This document shows positions 53,661-64,000 of a stretch of DNA of 64,000 nucleotides, piece after piece. The stretch spans positions 36,077,680 through 36,141,679 of the forward strand of contig NC_087071.1 in NCBI RefSeq assembly GCF_963678635.1, written 5' to 3'. The DNA comes from Symsagittifera roscoffensis (Eukaryota; Xenacoelomorpha; Acoela; Convolutidae). A program made the position numbers and the translations under genes. Position 1 is the first letter of the stretch. Each line of letters opens with the position of its first letter. The notes under the pieces were generated by a model. The model did no database searches and was not told the origin of the DNA. It saw only the letters and a program-made list of their open reading frames with translations.

Positions 53661-54213
53661 TCAAAACCTAATTTAAATAAAATCTGACATACACTTGCAT
53701 ATTTGAAAAATTGTTTCTGTTGGCAATTAAGTTGCATTTTTTCTATTCTATGACAACCCATCGATTTTTTTTGTAAAAGGCAAAAAAATGAGAAAAAGCA
53801 TAATGCATCAGCTTTTTGTTACGACTATTAAAAAAACGAGGAAATTAAACGCTGGTTGGTTTCAACAATTTTTTCCCACAAGAAGTCAAACACGTTTCAC
53901 ATAAACTTTGCAATTTTATTTTTTGAATCCAAATTGGGCAAATATTGCAAGCGATTAATGTGAAAAGCGTCTAATTCAGCCTGAAAAAAATATATATTTC
54001 AGATGTCTAAAGCTAGTTATTACACTTGCGAGCATCGTAGTGTGTTAGTACAAACCTTCTTTTTGTCCTTAACCAACTCGCAAACCAAATATTCATTAAA
54101 AATTATCACTTATTTAGCAACTTCCTTGTAGCATGAGAAATGGCAAAGCTTCTAATCTTTAATTTATTTGTGGCTAGTGTTAGTTAGTGGTCAACCACTC
54201 AGCCACGATATAT
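53661..54213. other. No gene recognised
   Basis: AT-rich. Its last bases (AACCACTCAGCCAC, 54193-54206) are an inverted copy of the start of the SINE that follows. Confidence 0.45.
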
Positions 54214-54429
54214 ATGAAGCGACCGTGGCTGAGTGGTTACTGTGTGAGACTCAAATTTTCTAGCTCGCTTGTTCGAATCCGAGTTGTTGCTTAACTCTTA
54301 CTACAATAGTTGACAAAATCACGAATTATTGCGCAACATCAATAATTATTCACTGGAATGCCTTTTTTCACGGTGCATTTTGGAAAAAAATTATTTTCAT
54401 CGAAATTCAGTAAAGTTTTCACATAGACA
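54214..54429 (+). mobile_element. tRNA-derived SINE, copy 1
   Basis: The head GCGACCGTGGCTGAGTGGTT contains a perfect A box (TGGCTGAGTGG); 38 bp on lies a B box (GTTCGAATCC), together a Pol III promoter. The head resembles a Leu/Ser-type tRNA but lacks a clean anticodon arm and ends without a proper acceptor stem. A ~140-bp body follows, ending CAGTAAAGTTTTCACATAGAC, shared with copy 2 at 56591. Confidence 0.8.
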
Positions 54430-56578
54430 GATGTACCGCCTTACAAAGCTGGACTCGATAGACAGCCTCGCTTGTCTGCAAATGGCACAATCACATTCTC
54501 CCATCAACAGGGGAGCGCAGATTGCTGCAAAGCCCGGGTTTTTGTGTTCGGAGCATCTGAAGCCGGACAGGCTGCTCCGTCTATTAATCCTACAATTGCT
54601 ACTTTGTTCTGGCGTTTACCCCTGGCCCTTTTAATGCTCGCCATAAAACCAAAAAATCAAACAAAACCAAGCAATTCACCGAAATCCAATTACTCGCACT
54701 ACCGCCAACCCGCCAAAGGCCCCACTTTGACATCGCGTCTCAAGCAACCCACCCGTAATTTGGTATTTTTATTCAAACTAACCTCTGCGCAGCAGAATTT
54801 AAAATCTTTAAATATAATACAACTAAAGTGCAATGATGTTTCCGGCAAAACCATTGAAATTGCAGCCCTACTATGTGACAAACAAATCCACTCTGCAGTT
54901 TGCTAAAAAATCAAGCTGAAAACAGGTAACCGAAATCACTCGATCGGTCCAAGTTACACACTATTTCGAAAAGAAATTATACAAAAACGTGGAGGCCTGC
55001 AGATAGCAGTACATAACTCTCGCATTTACGAGGGACCATGGCGGCTCAAAGCATCAAAATGAAGGCCAGCTACCAAAGTCTCCGAGTCTCAAATGTCTAC
55101 TGCCCGAATGACTATAACAAGTTCCTTACCAAAGACAATAGTTTACTAGTTGGAGTCGTAAATGCTCCTGCCCCTCAATGGATTTTTAACTTTCCTGATG
55201 ACACCACAGTTGGAGTCTGTACTGAGATAAGTGTCATTTCAAGTTTTACTCCATTAAGCGACTTGAACCAAACCATGCTGCCTTAGGACAATACAACTTC
55301 ATCGTCGACGCCGGACATATATTTAGCATCCCCTCTGCTTCTATTGTCTTTGAGTTGGCAAACCTGTTTAACTTTAAGATCGGAAAAAGACCAAGTTTGA
55401 TTAAAAGACGTCTCAAACCCAAAACTTAGTTTTTTAAACACTGAAATACAAAAATTAATTGGCAAGAAAAAAGAAAAACCATGGCAAGGTTTCCTCCAGG
55501 CGCTCAGTCACTGCATGGATTCAAGCAAATTCTGGCAAGTTGTCTGCTCCTTAAACGGAGCAAAGTCTGTGGTAGGAAACCATCATATCGATTTTAAGGG
55601 CAAAATTTTTGACTGCAGCTTCTTTTTAAATCCATATCAAACTCGTTGCTCATCTATCTAAAGCTCCCTACTAGCACGGATTCAGACCTTTCCACTGCAC
55701 TACTACAGACATGTCTACAACAGAAATTTTCATATCAGAAAGTGTCAACCAAAAGGTGTCCACCAAAACACACTACCCGTCCCTCAAAGTTGCGGAGCCT
55801 TTGAGGAAAACCACTATGAAAGACGCGTGCAGGATATTGAGCCTAAAAGCTCTGCCCGGGACAAACTGTGGACAATGCAAAGAAGAATTGCTTTAAACGT
55901 TCAAATCTCTAATCAGACCAATACTCTGTCACTTCTAACCAGTTTGGTCCCACCCTGCAAGCAATTCCTCCCGGAAGAAGTTACAATTCGTTCAAAACGC
56001 AGTTTTTTTGTTGTGACAGGGTGCACGAAGCTGAGCTCCATAGACCACCTTCACACTGAATGCAAACTATTATCCGTCGTGCAACAGCCCTATAATTCTC
56101 TGTCCAGCCAGTTGTTTTTAAAAAAAGTACCTTCAACTCCATCCCCTTCATTTCTAATATAGGCAAATCCAAACTAAATTGAAATCAATTTAAAGAAGAA
56201 TTCGACAATAAATTCTCTAAGACAAGCGGTGTTACCCCATTTACCAACAACACGGTCCGAAGCAACTTCTTTTAAAATAATTTTAAACGTCATAGAAGGG
56301 ATCCACAAAAACCACTAATAAATGCAAACAATGACTCGCCTACTCGCAAAAATCTCCCGTTGCGCCCATCCGGTATCTCCTCGACTGAGAAACTGCTCTC
56401 CCGTTCAATAAGGAGCACGTTAGCCTAGCTCAGATCCGGCTATTTCCCCTTTTTAAAAACCTAACTTCAAAGATCTGTGGCTACGGCCGGGCAAAGTAGA
56501 AACGCTCCAAAAAACTCGGGCCAAGCTTGCATGACGCGCATTCTGTGGGCAATTAACAACATCAACAACAACAACTAG
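54430..56578 (+). pseudogene. APE-type LINE remnant, mostly without RT
   Basis: 54472-54800 has a basic Pro/Ser-rich ORF1-like stretch. From ~54800 an apurinic-type endonuclease can be traced across frames: LNIIQLKCNDVSGKTIEI, GGLQIAVHNSRI, SLRVSNVYCPNDYN and LLVGVVNAPAPQW, matching the 'LNI.Q.N.NG', 'GG..I.V', 'I.N.Y.P' and 'L..GD.NAP...W' blocks. Later come WQGFLQALSHCMDSSKFWQV and, near the end, RSTLAQLRSGYFPLF, a block I know from the extreme C terminus of jockey-type elements. The RT catalytic core is missing. The 3' tail is CAACAACAACAACTA-like. Inactive. Confidence 0.7.
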
Positions 56579-56590
56579 TGTTTGTTTTGT

Positions 56591-56786
56591 ATGAAGCGAC
56601 CCTAGGCTAGTGGGTGAGACTCTTAATCTCTAGGTCTCAGGTTCCAATCCGAGGCGTTGCCGAATTTTAACTACAGTTGTTGTTAAAATTAAGCGCAGAT
56701 TCAGTATTTAATCTCTGAAATGCCTGTTTTCAAAGTCCATTTTGGAAAACATTTTCTTCGGAATTCAATAAAGTTTTCACATAGAC
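56591..56786 (+). mobile_element. tRNA-derived SINE, copy 2
   Basis: Shares ATGAAGCGACC, a degenerate A box (TAGGCTAGTGG), a B box (GGTTCCAATCC), the body and the end AATAAAGTTTTCACATAGAC with copy 1. It starts 12 bp after the LINE tail. Confidence 0.75.
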
Positions 56787-57039
56787 CACGAGCAAATGAT
56801 CAGAATTAACCTCTATAAAAATATCAATATTTGACTACAACGACTTCACAGTTTAAACCGGGTCTGAATATGCAAGACTTCCCTTCAAGTTAAGTTTTTT
56901 CGCTTGGCGTGAAAAATTGGACACGTTCGAGTTCTGTAAAAAATCTCGCTGATTTTTTCATTTTTTTTTCACTAAATGCCGGAATGCCCTTTTAGAGCAG
57001 AGTTTTTTCTTCTCACATTTCGTCTGTCTAAGAACCACG

Positions 57040-57590
57040 ACTTCTCTACAGGAACGATCAGAAGCGACCGTACGATCGTTCCAAGGGCTATTGGCAAGCA
57101 GCTCTTGTGGGATGTAAGGGTAGTAGACTCCTTAGCCCCTCGTAGGTTTAGTGCCCGGTCTGTTTTCTCCCTGGTACGGCGGCTACCGCTGAAGCGGAAG
57201 AGCGATCAAATGACAAGTATAAAAACTGCATAGATAATGGGTATCTTTTTCAACCGCTAGCTTTTGAGATTCAGGACGCGAAAGGCACCAGCACAGATTT
57301 TTCGTTGAGCAAGCTTTGTAAGAATCTGCGTATATGCACCAGAGAATCTCCCTAGCAATACAGATTGCAAACGCCGATTGCGTACTCGGAACAATGAATG
57401 ACAAAACTACTTTTTATTTGTAGCACATTCATAATTGTATGTTCTATTTTCTCGTGTCGAGGTGCGTGTTCTTATTGAAGAAACGTAACACGTATCGAGT
57501 TTAATTGTAAGGATATCAACACTTATCATCTTTTTATTATTATCACTTCGATATCTAGAAAGTTCCAACGATTTTGATTGGAATAGGTGA
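57040..57590 (+). pseudogene. Retroelement 3' ORF module, copy 2
   Basis: Begins with RSDRTIVPRAIGKQLLWDVR and VVDSLAP, corresponding to the 'RPDG...PW..G..L.WD.TV.DTLA' block common in invertebrate non-LTR elements, then KRKSDQM. In the next frame comes YLFQPLAFEIQDAKGTS, then KLCKNLRICTRESP. The order matches what follows that block in intact elements. Frameshifts break it. The second half pairs with 49060-49480. Confidence 0.6.
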
Positions 57591-57689
57591 CGAAGGGACT
57601 CCTGACTGTAACCTCGGTTACTATGATACTTTTGACCTGAATACCCACAATTAAAAAAAGGAATTTTCTCACTGAGATTGTTTCACGTC

Positions 57690-57970
57690 GCATGAAAAAA
57701 AAATTTTAATTCGCTTTTTCGAGTTCGATACGATGCAAAACTTAGTGCAGATTTTCAGACCCGGATTACATTAGTAAGTATCTGAAACCAAAATTTGATA
57801 GTTTCATAGAGGGTAGCTCTGATCATTTGGTCTTAGTCTATGTAAAATTTTATTTGATATTCGAAGTAAAAGTTTTTCAAAATGAACATTGAAAACAAGC
57901 ATTTTTGAGTATAAAACCTAACTTTGCGCCTAATTTTGTCCACCAGTGTAATTCGAGGCTTTCTAATTTT
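57690..57970 (+). repeat. Old copy of module A
   Basis: TTTCATAGAGGGTAGCTCTGA, ATGTAAAATTTTATTTGATA and TAATTTTGTCCACCAGTGTA follow the A module at lower identity. It shows that module A is a dispersed repeat and not only a local duplication. Confidence 0.5.
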
Positions 57971-58297
57971 TCTTGTTGCCTCTTAAAGAGCTGATATTTG
58001 TCGTTTTCTAGCTAGTGTTTGCGAAGATTCGCATCTGTGTTGAAGCTCATTCTTGCGCTTTTTCCAACAATGGTTTTACTGCATAAAGCCTTAGACAATG
58101 AATTTGAAAAAAAAGTTTTGAAAGAGAAAATTTTTGTTCGTTAATATTAATTTTGCTAAGATAAGTGTAGTAAAAAACTTCTTGCTCCTATTTATTTTCA
58201 CTTATTTTTGCCAAAATTATTGAATTTGTGTTTCAGATTTAGACTAAGTAAAATAATGAAGAGACTAAGTTAGTCTCATGGGTTTTATGACTCTATC

Positions 58298-58549
58298 ATG
58301 TCTGCCACTGATAAGGAGCAGCATACTGATACAGAAAAGGCGACTGAAAAAACAGAATCTGACAGGTCCAGTAACTCTGTAAACAATGCTTTGGACGTGG
58401 AGGCAGTTTTGGTGCCGGACTTGCCAGAACGGGAGGAGACAGTTGGCGCGGGGGAGGCAGATCGAGGACAGAGTGTTGGCACGTCAAGTGACAGTACTCC
58501 GCCAACGACCATTGAAGAATCTCAAGCCTCGCAGTCTCTTTACTTTCAG
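58298..58549 (+). CDS. Ser/Asp-rich protein, first coding exon
   Basis: The ATG opens 84 codons ending at CAG followed by GTTAGA, phase 0. Sequence is acidic and polar (MSATDKEQHTDTEKATEKTE, then LPEREETVGAGEADRGQS, TSSDSTPPTTIEESQAS), so the N terminus is probably disordered. Stops upstream and strong joining with the exon at 58940 support this start. No domain is recognised. Confidence 0.65.
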
Positions 58550-58939
58550 GTTAGACGGCGACCGCTCAATCACATGAAGCAAAAAGCCATAAATTTTCAA
58601 CGCATTATAGTACTATACAAAATACAACCACGCTAATTAAAATTTTACTTGCTTCAAATTTAAATTTTGCTAGCCATTTTGAGCAGTTAATATTGTGCGC
58701 TGAGCAAATTCTGACTAGCTTGTTTGCCAAAAATCAATTCTCGTTGATTAATGGTAGTTAGCTGTCACTGAATTACATACAAGATATCTTGCGATATTAA
58801 GCGGTCAATGGAGAGAATTACATTTGAAACCATTAAACCATAAACGATAAATTTTGTTTAAAACAGCTCTTAATTTTTTTGTGTCACTTTTGGTGATCAT
58901 TGTTGCCTACTTTGTTTATGGCGATTCAATTTATTACAG

Positions 58940-59286
58940 AATATGTTTCGGACGTACGCTGGAAATTTGGAAATGTTCCGCGAGGCAAATCAAGACGCCA
59001 CAGCCTCTAATATTCGGTCACATCCTCTAATTCCAGAATTAGACCTGGATCATCAAGCTGCAATTTTCGAAAGGCTACCCGAGCAGTCCTCGAACCCAAG
59101 CGGGGGAGGAATTGGGGGTCAGTTTGTTTCTAACCGGCCACCTTGTACTTGTGGGACTGGAGAATTGTCTTCTAATAACAGACACAGTTGCTACAGTCAT
59201 CCGGACCAGCACGTCAGAGATGATTTGCTGTTGAGAAGTGCGAGTTTCGATACTAGTGCGGCTAGTATTAGCTCCATGGCAACTAT
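58940..59286 (+). CDS. Ser/Asp-rich protein, second coding exon
   Basis: After TTTATTACAG, phase 0, 115 codons plus two bases to the donor GTAAGT. Includes FRTYAGNLEMFREANQDATA, HPLIPELDLDHQAAIFERLP, a glycine run (SGGGIGG), a small Cys cluster (PPCTCGTGE) and Ser-rich LLLRSASFDTSAASISSMAT. The RSASFDTS stretch looks like a basophilic kinase or 14-3-3 site; that is an inference from motif only. Confidence 0.7.
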
Positions 59287-61095
59287 GTAAGTTTTATTGG
59301 GCGATTAGCAAGCGGTATTTATATTTTTGTCGGGTTGCAACGACTACGCCTGGGAAACTTCTGAAAAAGTTTTGGATTCTTTTTAAGAGTAATAAACGTA
59401 GTGAAAACTTATATACGTCTTGCTGATTTTTTTGTTTGTTTTTTTTTTTCAGGAAAAAGTCTTAAAATTTGTTCACGCTCAATTTTGAGTTTTGGCGTTT
59501 GACTTGTGACTTTATGCATAATCGACAACATTAGTCTTCAAAAAATAAATGAGAAAAAAAAATAAAAAACTAATTTAAAAAAATTCACCATAATAAATGT
59601 TTTATATAGAAAGTCTTTATTGCCGAAGAAACGCTAAGTTTTTAATTGCGAGCGCAATTTCAGTCGGAACTAGAACATTTTTATTCAACTTTCGCCTCTA
59701 ACAGCATCTAATAAAGTGTGGTGTTTTTAGATTTTCAGCTAATGATTAGACGCTAGCTGGTTTTTGTATCAATTTTTCAAGAAAGGATGAAATACTCATG
59801 CTCTTAGTATTTTTTGGCTTCAGATAAATTTTGACTAATGAACCGACCTTTTCAGATGTTTTTATGCCATCAGGGGTAGGAAGTTTGGTAGCATTTGAAG
59901 TACTTTAATCCCTGATTCATTTCTTTAATGTTTAAAAAAGTGTATCAGCGGCGAGAAAAAAATTTTTTTTTTCCACTTATTGGACTCAGAATCAGACCGA
60001 AAATTCAGACGAATTTTTTTGAACTTAATTTCGGCTGAACTATCAATTTAGCTCTACAACATTTCTAATTTTACCCTAGGTTCTATCGCATCTTATGCTT
60101 GTACTTTTTTTCATCTCATTTAATTGCCAGTAACGAAAAAAAATCTTCTTTGAAATAATACCAAAAGACTTGGCGGGCAACTATTCAATTAGTTTTTTTA
60201 TTGCGTTTTAGAAATAATTGCAAAAACTTCGGTTTGATAGGGATAACAGTTTATGCTACTTTAAAGTTAAACAGGATTTAAAATCTGTCGCAATTTTTTC
60301 CGAAACGGATTGATTATTCTTATAAATCAAGTTTGTTTGTCCGCACTTTTCTTACACGTTTTAAGTGGCCGTGTACAGTCTAGCCCGAACCGTCGTTGAT
60401 GCGGAAGTGAACCGTAGTAGCCTTTTTATGATTTTTTGGAAACATATTTTTGGAATCCGAATGTCGAGTGAAATGTTTTCACTACCATCCTTATCACTTA
60501 AGCTTTGCTCTGATGCGCCTGAAATCAAAAAAATCAGCCAAACCTCCTGAAACGCACATATCTTCTCTTCCCAAATCTTCTTTCATTATGCTATAGTTCC
60601 TTAACGGTCTTTGAAACTGCTCTGAACAATGAAGAGCAGGCAATGCAAATTTTGTCTCTGACGTCTTTCGTTTTTCTGCAAGTACTTGATAAACTACTTA
60701 AATTGTTATGCGGCTTATGAGATTATGCTATAAAATCTAACAGAATCAAAATTTGAAAGAATTGAGCGATCTTGGGAATGAATTTCTTGTAAACAGCAAT
60801 AGGGGTTGAGTTTCGGGTCCCCAAAATGTTCCTCGTCATTTAGTTTATAAACAACAGATGGAGGGGAAAATACTTGCTGTTAATGCAGAGATGAATCCTA
60901 TTCAAATTCATGAGTTACAGGAGTGGCAAGAGAATGTGACTTGATTGGCTGGTTTTCTAGCGTCATGGCACTGAAAAAAAAATGTCTATTTTGATTCTTT
61001 GAACATTCATATAGAAGCAGACGTGTTTTCAAATTGTAGTGTTTTCAAATCTTTTGAGCGAAATTTTTGTAGCTAACTTATCGGTGTTATTTTAG

Positions 61096-61151
61096 TCCCG
61101 ATAGTGTGGCATACAGCATCGGATCAGCTGACGAGTCAGTCGACATTATAA
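61096..61151 (+). CDS. Ser/Asp-rich protein, third coding exon
   Basis: A 56-base exon between TTATTTTAG and GTGAGT. With incoming phase 2 and outgoing phase 1 it reads PDSVAYSIGSADESVDI, consistent with its neighbours. Too short to call alone; accepted because both phases fit. Confidence 0.6.
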
Positions 61152-61199
61152 GTGAGTTTACAGTTACACTTTTTAGATCTAGTGTTCGATTCCAACAGT

Positions 61200-61581
61200 C
61201 GCCTCAGGGATTCGACCCCTCGCCAACCAAAGGGTCCCCCGTTTGGTATTGTTTTATGATATCAATTTTTGGCCGACCAACCCCAAAAAAGTTTTTTTAG
61301 GCGCCAATATGTACTTATTTTTGAAGGGGAGTGCGCGTCGAAAAAACCCAATTTTTTGGTCAACATTTTCCAAAAAGTGCCCAAAACGGCATTATTGACC
61401 TGTTTTTTTTTCAAAGAATTGCCTGCGGCGCAAATTTTTTTTGGTCATAATAGGGTCTTTATAGGGTTCTGCGAGGGCTCGGAAATCAATTTAGTCGACC
61501 TAAAAAAAGAGTGACAAAATTTGCGATTTTTTTTTTTTGAAAATCCGCCCCCCCCTCTAGAAAGTTCTAGATACGGCCCTG
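61200..61581 (-). repeat. CAGGGGC-end repeat in intron 3, inverted
   Basis: Reverse complement of the family at 226-600, with the end TAGATACGGCCCTG and an 8-C run just inside. The B-box-like match reads GGGTCGAATCCC on the minus strand near 61211-61222. Confidence 0.6.
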
Positions 61582-61816
61582 ATGCTGATGTTAACTAGTG
61601 TTTTGGCTGAGTATATTATCAGCCAAACTGATTTGACTTGAATGCGTGCAGCAAGAAATTATTGATTTAATACAAAGAAGTAGTAACAAAGTCCGTATCT
61701 ATTTATTCGAATTAGTGCTAATTTTTTATTGTTTTCGATCATATTTTCTCATACTGTAAATTAGAAATTTTATTCGTAGCGTATTTAGCGATGTTCTGAC
61801 GTTTGCTTTCTTCAAG

Positions 61817-62025
61817 GTTCCGATGACCACAGAAGTCTGTACTCTCCGACAGGAATGAGTTTCGACGGAGCCTCCGACTATTACTCCAGTGACCCAGAGT
61901 GCTCGGCCGGTGTCCTTGGGCGCCGAGGAGAACCCCCGACCGCCACTTTGTTTTCAACGACAGTCGAGTCTGACTTTGACAATTCTGCAATGCAGAGGTC
62001 TATACCTGGGCCTTCGGCAGCTAAT
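61817..62025 (+). CDS. Ser/Asp-rich protein, fourth coding exon
   Basis: Between TTCTTCAAG and the donor GTAAGT; takes phase 1 from exon 3 and ends in phase 0. Reads SDDHRSLYSPTGMSFDGASD, YYSSDPECSAGVLGRRGEPP and TLFSTTVESDFDNSAM. GC-rich against the flanks and clearly coding. Together the four exons give 288 codons; the rest of the gene lies beyond the window. Protein family not recognised. Confidence 0.7.
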
Positions 62026-62569
62026 GTAAGTTAAGTCAGGAATTTGCTTCAACATACTTTCGTAATTTTAACACAATCGGAGATTGCGGAGAATTATGTA
62101 ATATTACAGTCCATTTTTTTCAATGTAGCTCGCAAATTTCTTTGGATGAATTTGTGCAAAATAGTTTCTTCCTTATTATGTTAGCAGCATGAATTAAATC
62201 CGTGTACTTGGAGCGGATTTAATGCTACCCGGTTTTTGAAAGATTTTGGTGTGGTCGGTTTTTTTTCTGGCCTAGAGTTGGCAGCCCTGCCTGCAACAGG
62301 GTTAAGTAGTATAGTGTGTTCGACTGGGAAGCAGCTGGTGGTGAGTTTGTTCCCCAGGGTCCGAAATTTACTATGCTTTCATTTTTGAATTTTTTTTGCT
62401 GTTTTGCGGAGTGCAGCTTCGCGTTGTTCAAGTCTGTTATTTCAATATCCAATTTGATGGGTCAATTTCCTGGAACAAAAGTTAATGCTCTGTTTCTTTC
62501 GATTTTTAAAAAATCGATGAGCATAGTTCAGACTCTTAAATATGTCGTGGTGATTTTTTTCTCGGGAAA

Positions 62570-62640
62570 AGTTTTAAAATTTGTTCACGTTCACATTTAC
62601 TTTTTCGCCATTTGACTTTGTTTTTTAAGATGAAAACTCT
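62570..62640 (+). repeat. Short repeat, paired with 59448-59520
   Basis: TTAAAATTTGTTCACG(T/C)TCA followed by a GCGTTTGACTT-like stretch occurs in both introns of the 58-62 kb gene. Confidence 0.45.
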
Positions 62641-62717
62641 ACTATTGAACAGCAAAAGTGTAAACGTCACGAAAAACGTGATCGACTTCTAATTTTGAAA
62701 GTGGAATTTGATTTTCA

Positions 62718-62955
62718 GATTTCCCAGCGAAAAAAAGTTTATTTATTGATCCAGCTGACTAAATATGGTTAATTTTAAAAGTGTCAATCATAAATTGTTT
62801 AGAATTTCAAAGAGCTAAGGCCATCTATTATTTAGTTTTAAATTGAAAATTGAAGTTTTTTAAAAAACAAACCAGTTTTTTTTTCTGTTTCCTTGCGTTC
62901 GGTGAGTCATTTGCAACTGTCTGTTGGCTATGTTTCACATTTTTTTTTTGAGTAA
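62718..62955 (+). repeat. Dispersed repeat, paired with 7305-7545
   Basis: Second copy of that repeat, with TTTCCCAGCGAAA, ATTGATCCAG and TTTCCTTGCGTTCGG in the same order. Confidence 0.5.
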
Positions 62956-64000
62956 TAAGCGATTAGTCGGTAAAAATTGCAGCAGTTTTAGTTAAAGTGG
63001 ACGTCATATTTTCGACCAAGATTTTGGGAATTTTTCTCAAGTCCGCGGAAAGAAAATTGCCAAGAGCATCTATACAGAAAGCTAAGCTATGATACCTCAT
63101 AACGAGAACAGATGAAACTGATTTTTCCTTTTTAAGAAATTAAGTAACATAAAAGTTAGACTCGACTAAACTATTCTGCGCATTGTTTTTGGATCGTTTT
63201 TATTAGTTGGAGGGATCCTCTTCAACTGAAGATTAATGACGTCGTTACATAATAAATCTGGCTTTTATTTAACTAAACAACAAAACATGCAGCGATCTCC
63301 GCTGCTTTGAAACCAGTTAACTGTGAAGTTTCTTTTTCTTTTGAGTCAAATTTACCATTTATGGTAACTTTGTTTAGATATGTTTCACCTTGCGAAGACA
63401 AAATGAATCAAAGAAAATGATTTAGATAGTAATTTGAAATCCCGTGTAGATTTGTAATCAAGCGATTAAGAAACAAGTTTGGCGTCAAATTTCCAAACTA
63501 AGAAACTAAGTCAATTTTGAACCAGATTTTAAAAGCTTTGTCCTGAAACGATTTCGGAATTTTTGCATTGGTTAGTTTGTTTCTGAAGTTTAACCAATCC
63601 AATAAATTGCCAGAAGTAAATATTTATTGTTTATTTGTTTATATAAACCTAATGCAAAAGGTGTATATTTATAATCGGATCGATTTTGTTGTTGTCTGTT
63701 CTAAACTATGGTCAAACTTATATGCTTGATTACTGAATAATAAATTGTAAATGTTCATGAGAATGTTTTTGTGAAAGTTATGAGAAATTGTTGAATTTTA
63801 CCAATTTTATTTACAACCTTCAAAAATATACCGTTAATTTCTTCCATTTTTAGAGAAGAATTCGAGATATTATTTTTGTTTCACGCTGAAATTCTCTCGA
63901 ATTTATCGAACTAGCTCAGCATTCCACCAAATTTGGTTATTTTTTGAAATAATAATCAAACTGAGAATTTTCGCAGCATATCTGTTTTTATCGGGTGGTT
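62956..64000. other. Presumed intron; nothing else seen
   Basis: AT-rich sequence after the fourth exon. No further exon with good borders was found before the window ends. Confidence 0.4.

Noticed and set aside
54214-54290. A functional tRNA gene (A and B boxes present).
   Set aside because: The acceptor stem pairs poorly, there is no clean anticodon arm, and the same head plus tail occurs at 56591, so it is a SINE.
60365-60550. A 61-codon frame in intron 2 of the 58-62 kb gene as an extra exon.
   Set aside because: No good acceptor-donor pair keeps the phase, and the known exons already join in frame without it.

Overview
This 64-kb window is AT-rich genomic DNA from an invertebrate animal. 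The evidence is GT-AG introns with T-rich acceptors, long introns, widely spaced exons, and a typical metazoan mix of transposable elements: a Ty3/gypsy LTR element, CR1-like and other APE-type LINEs, a Penelope-like element, a Tc1/mariner remnant, tRNA-derived SINEs and MITEs. The species cannot be named from the sequence alone. Only about 2 kb looks like host coding sequence; most of the rest is repeats at different stages of decay.

Layout. 1-1420: the last two exons of a TPR-repeat gene on +. 1421-8230: AT-rich DNA with foldback repeats and a candidate first exon for a small secreted Cys-containing peptide at 7863-8021. 8230-15415: an intact, recently inserted Ty3/gypsy retrotransposon on - with identical 259-bp LTRs, a 5-bp target duplication and one 2185-codon Gag-Pol frame. 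15421-27300: mostly non-coding DNA with a 44-bp-arm hairpin, a 36-bp minisatellite, two overlapping candidate coding exons near 22.7 kb, and copies of a ~530-bp element. That element has Helentron-like ends and stands in a head-to-tail array at 25234-26840. 27786-34812: a large 26-bp satellite array holding one CR1-like LINE copy and three identical-length 137-bp pieces of the same LINE, which were amplified with the satellite. Copies of one MITE family lie on either side of this array.

36.6-48.9 kb is a duplicated mosaic of modules (called P, B, A and Y here). It includes a 200-base assembly gap and three Y modules that keep traces of the same protein-coding sequence. 49-57.6 kb is a graveyard of retroelements: two paired LINE 3' modules, a Tc1-like transposase, a Penelope-like element with a GIY-YIG domain, and an APE-type LINE remnant with one tRNA-derived SINE at each end. 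58298-62025 carries the first four recognisable exons of an unrecognised Ser/Asp-rich gene on +, which continues past the window.

No operon-like organisation is visible. The main stories are mobile-element biology: a young LTR element whose start codon straddles the LTR/primer-site border, a LINE captured by a satellite, and a structured element whose filled and empty sites can be compared within the window.
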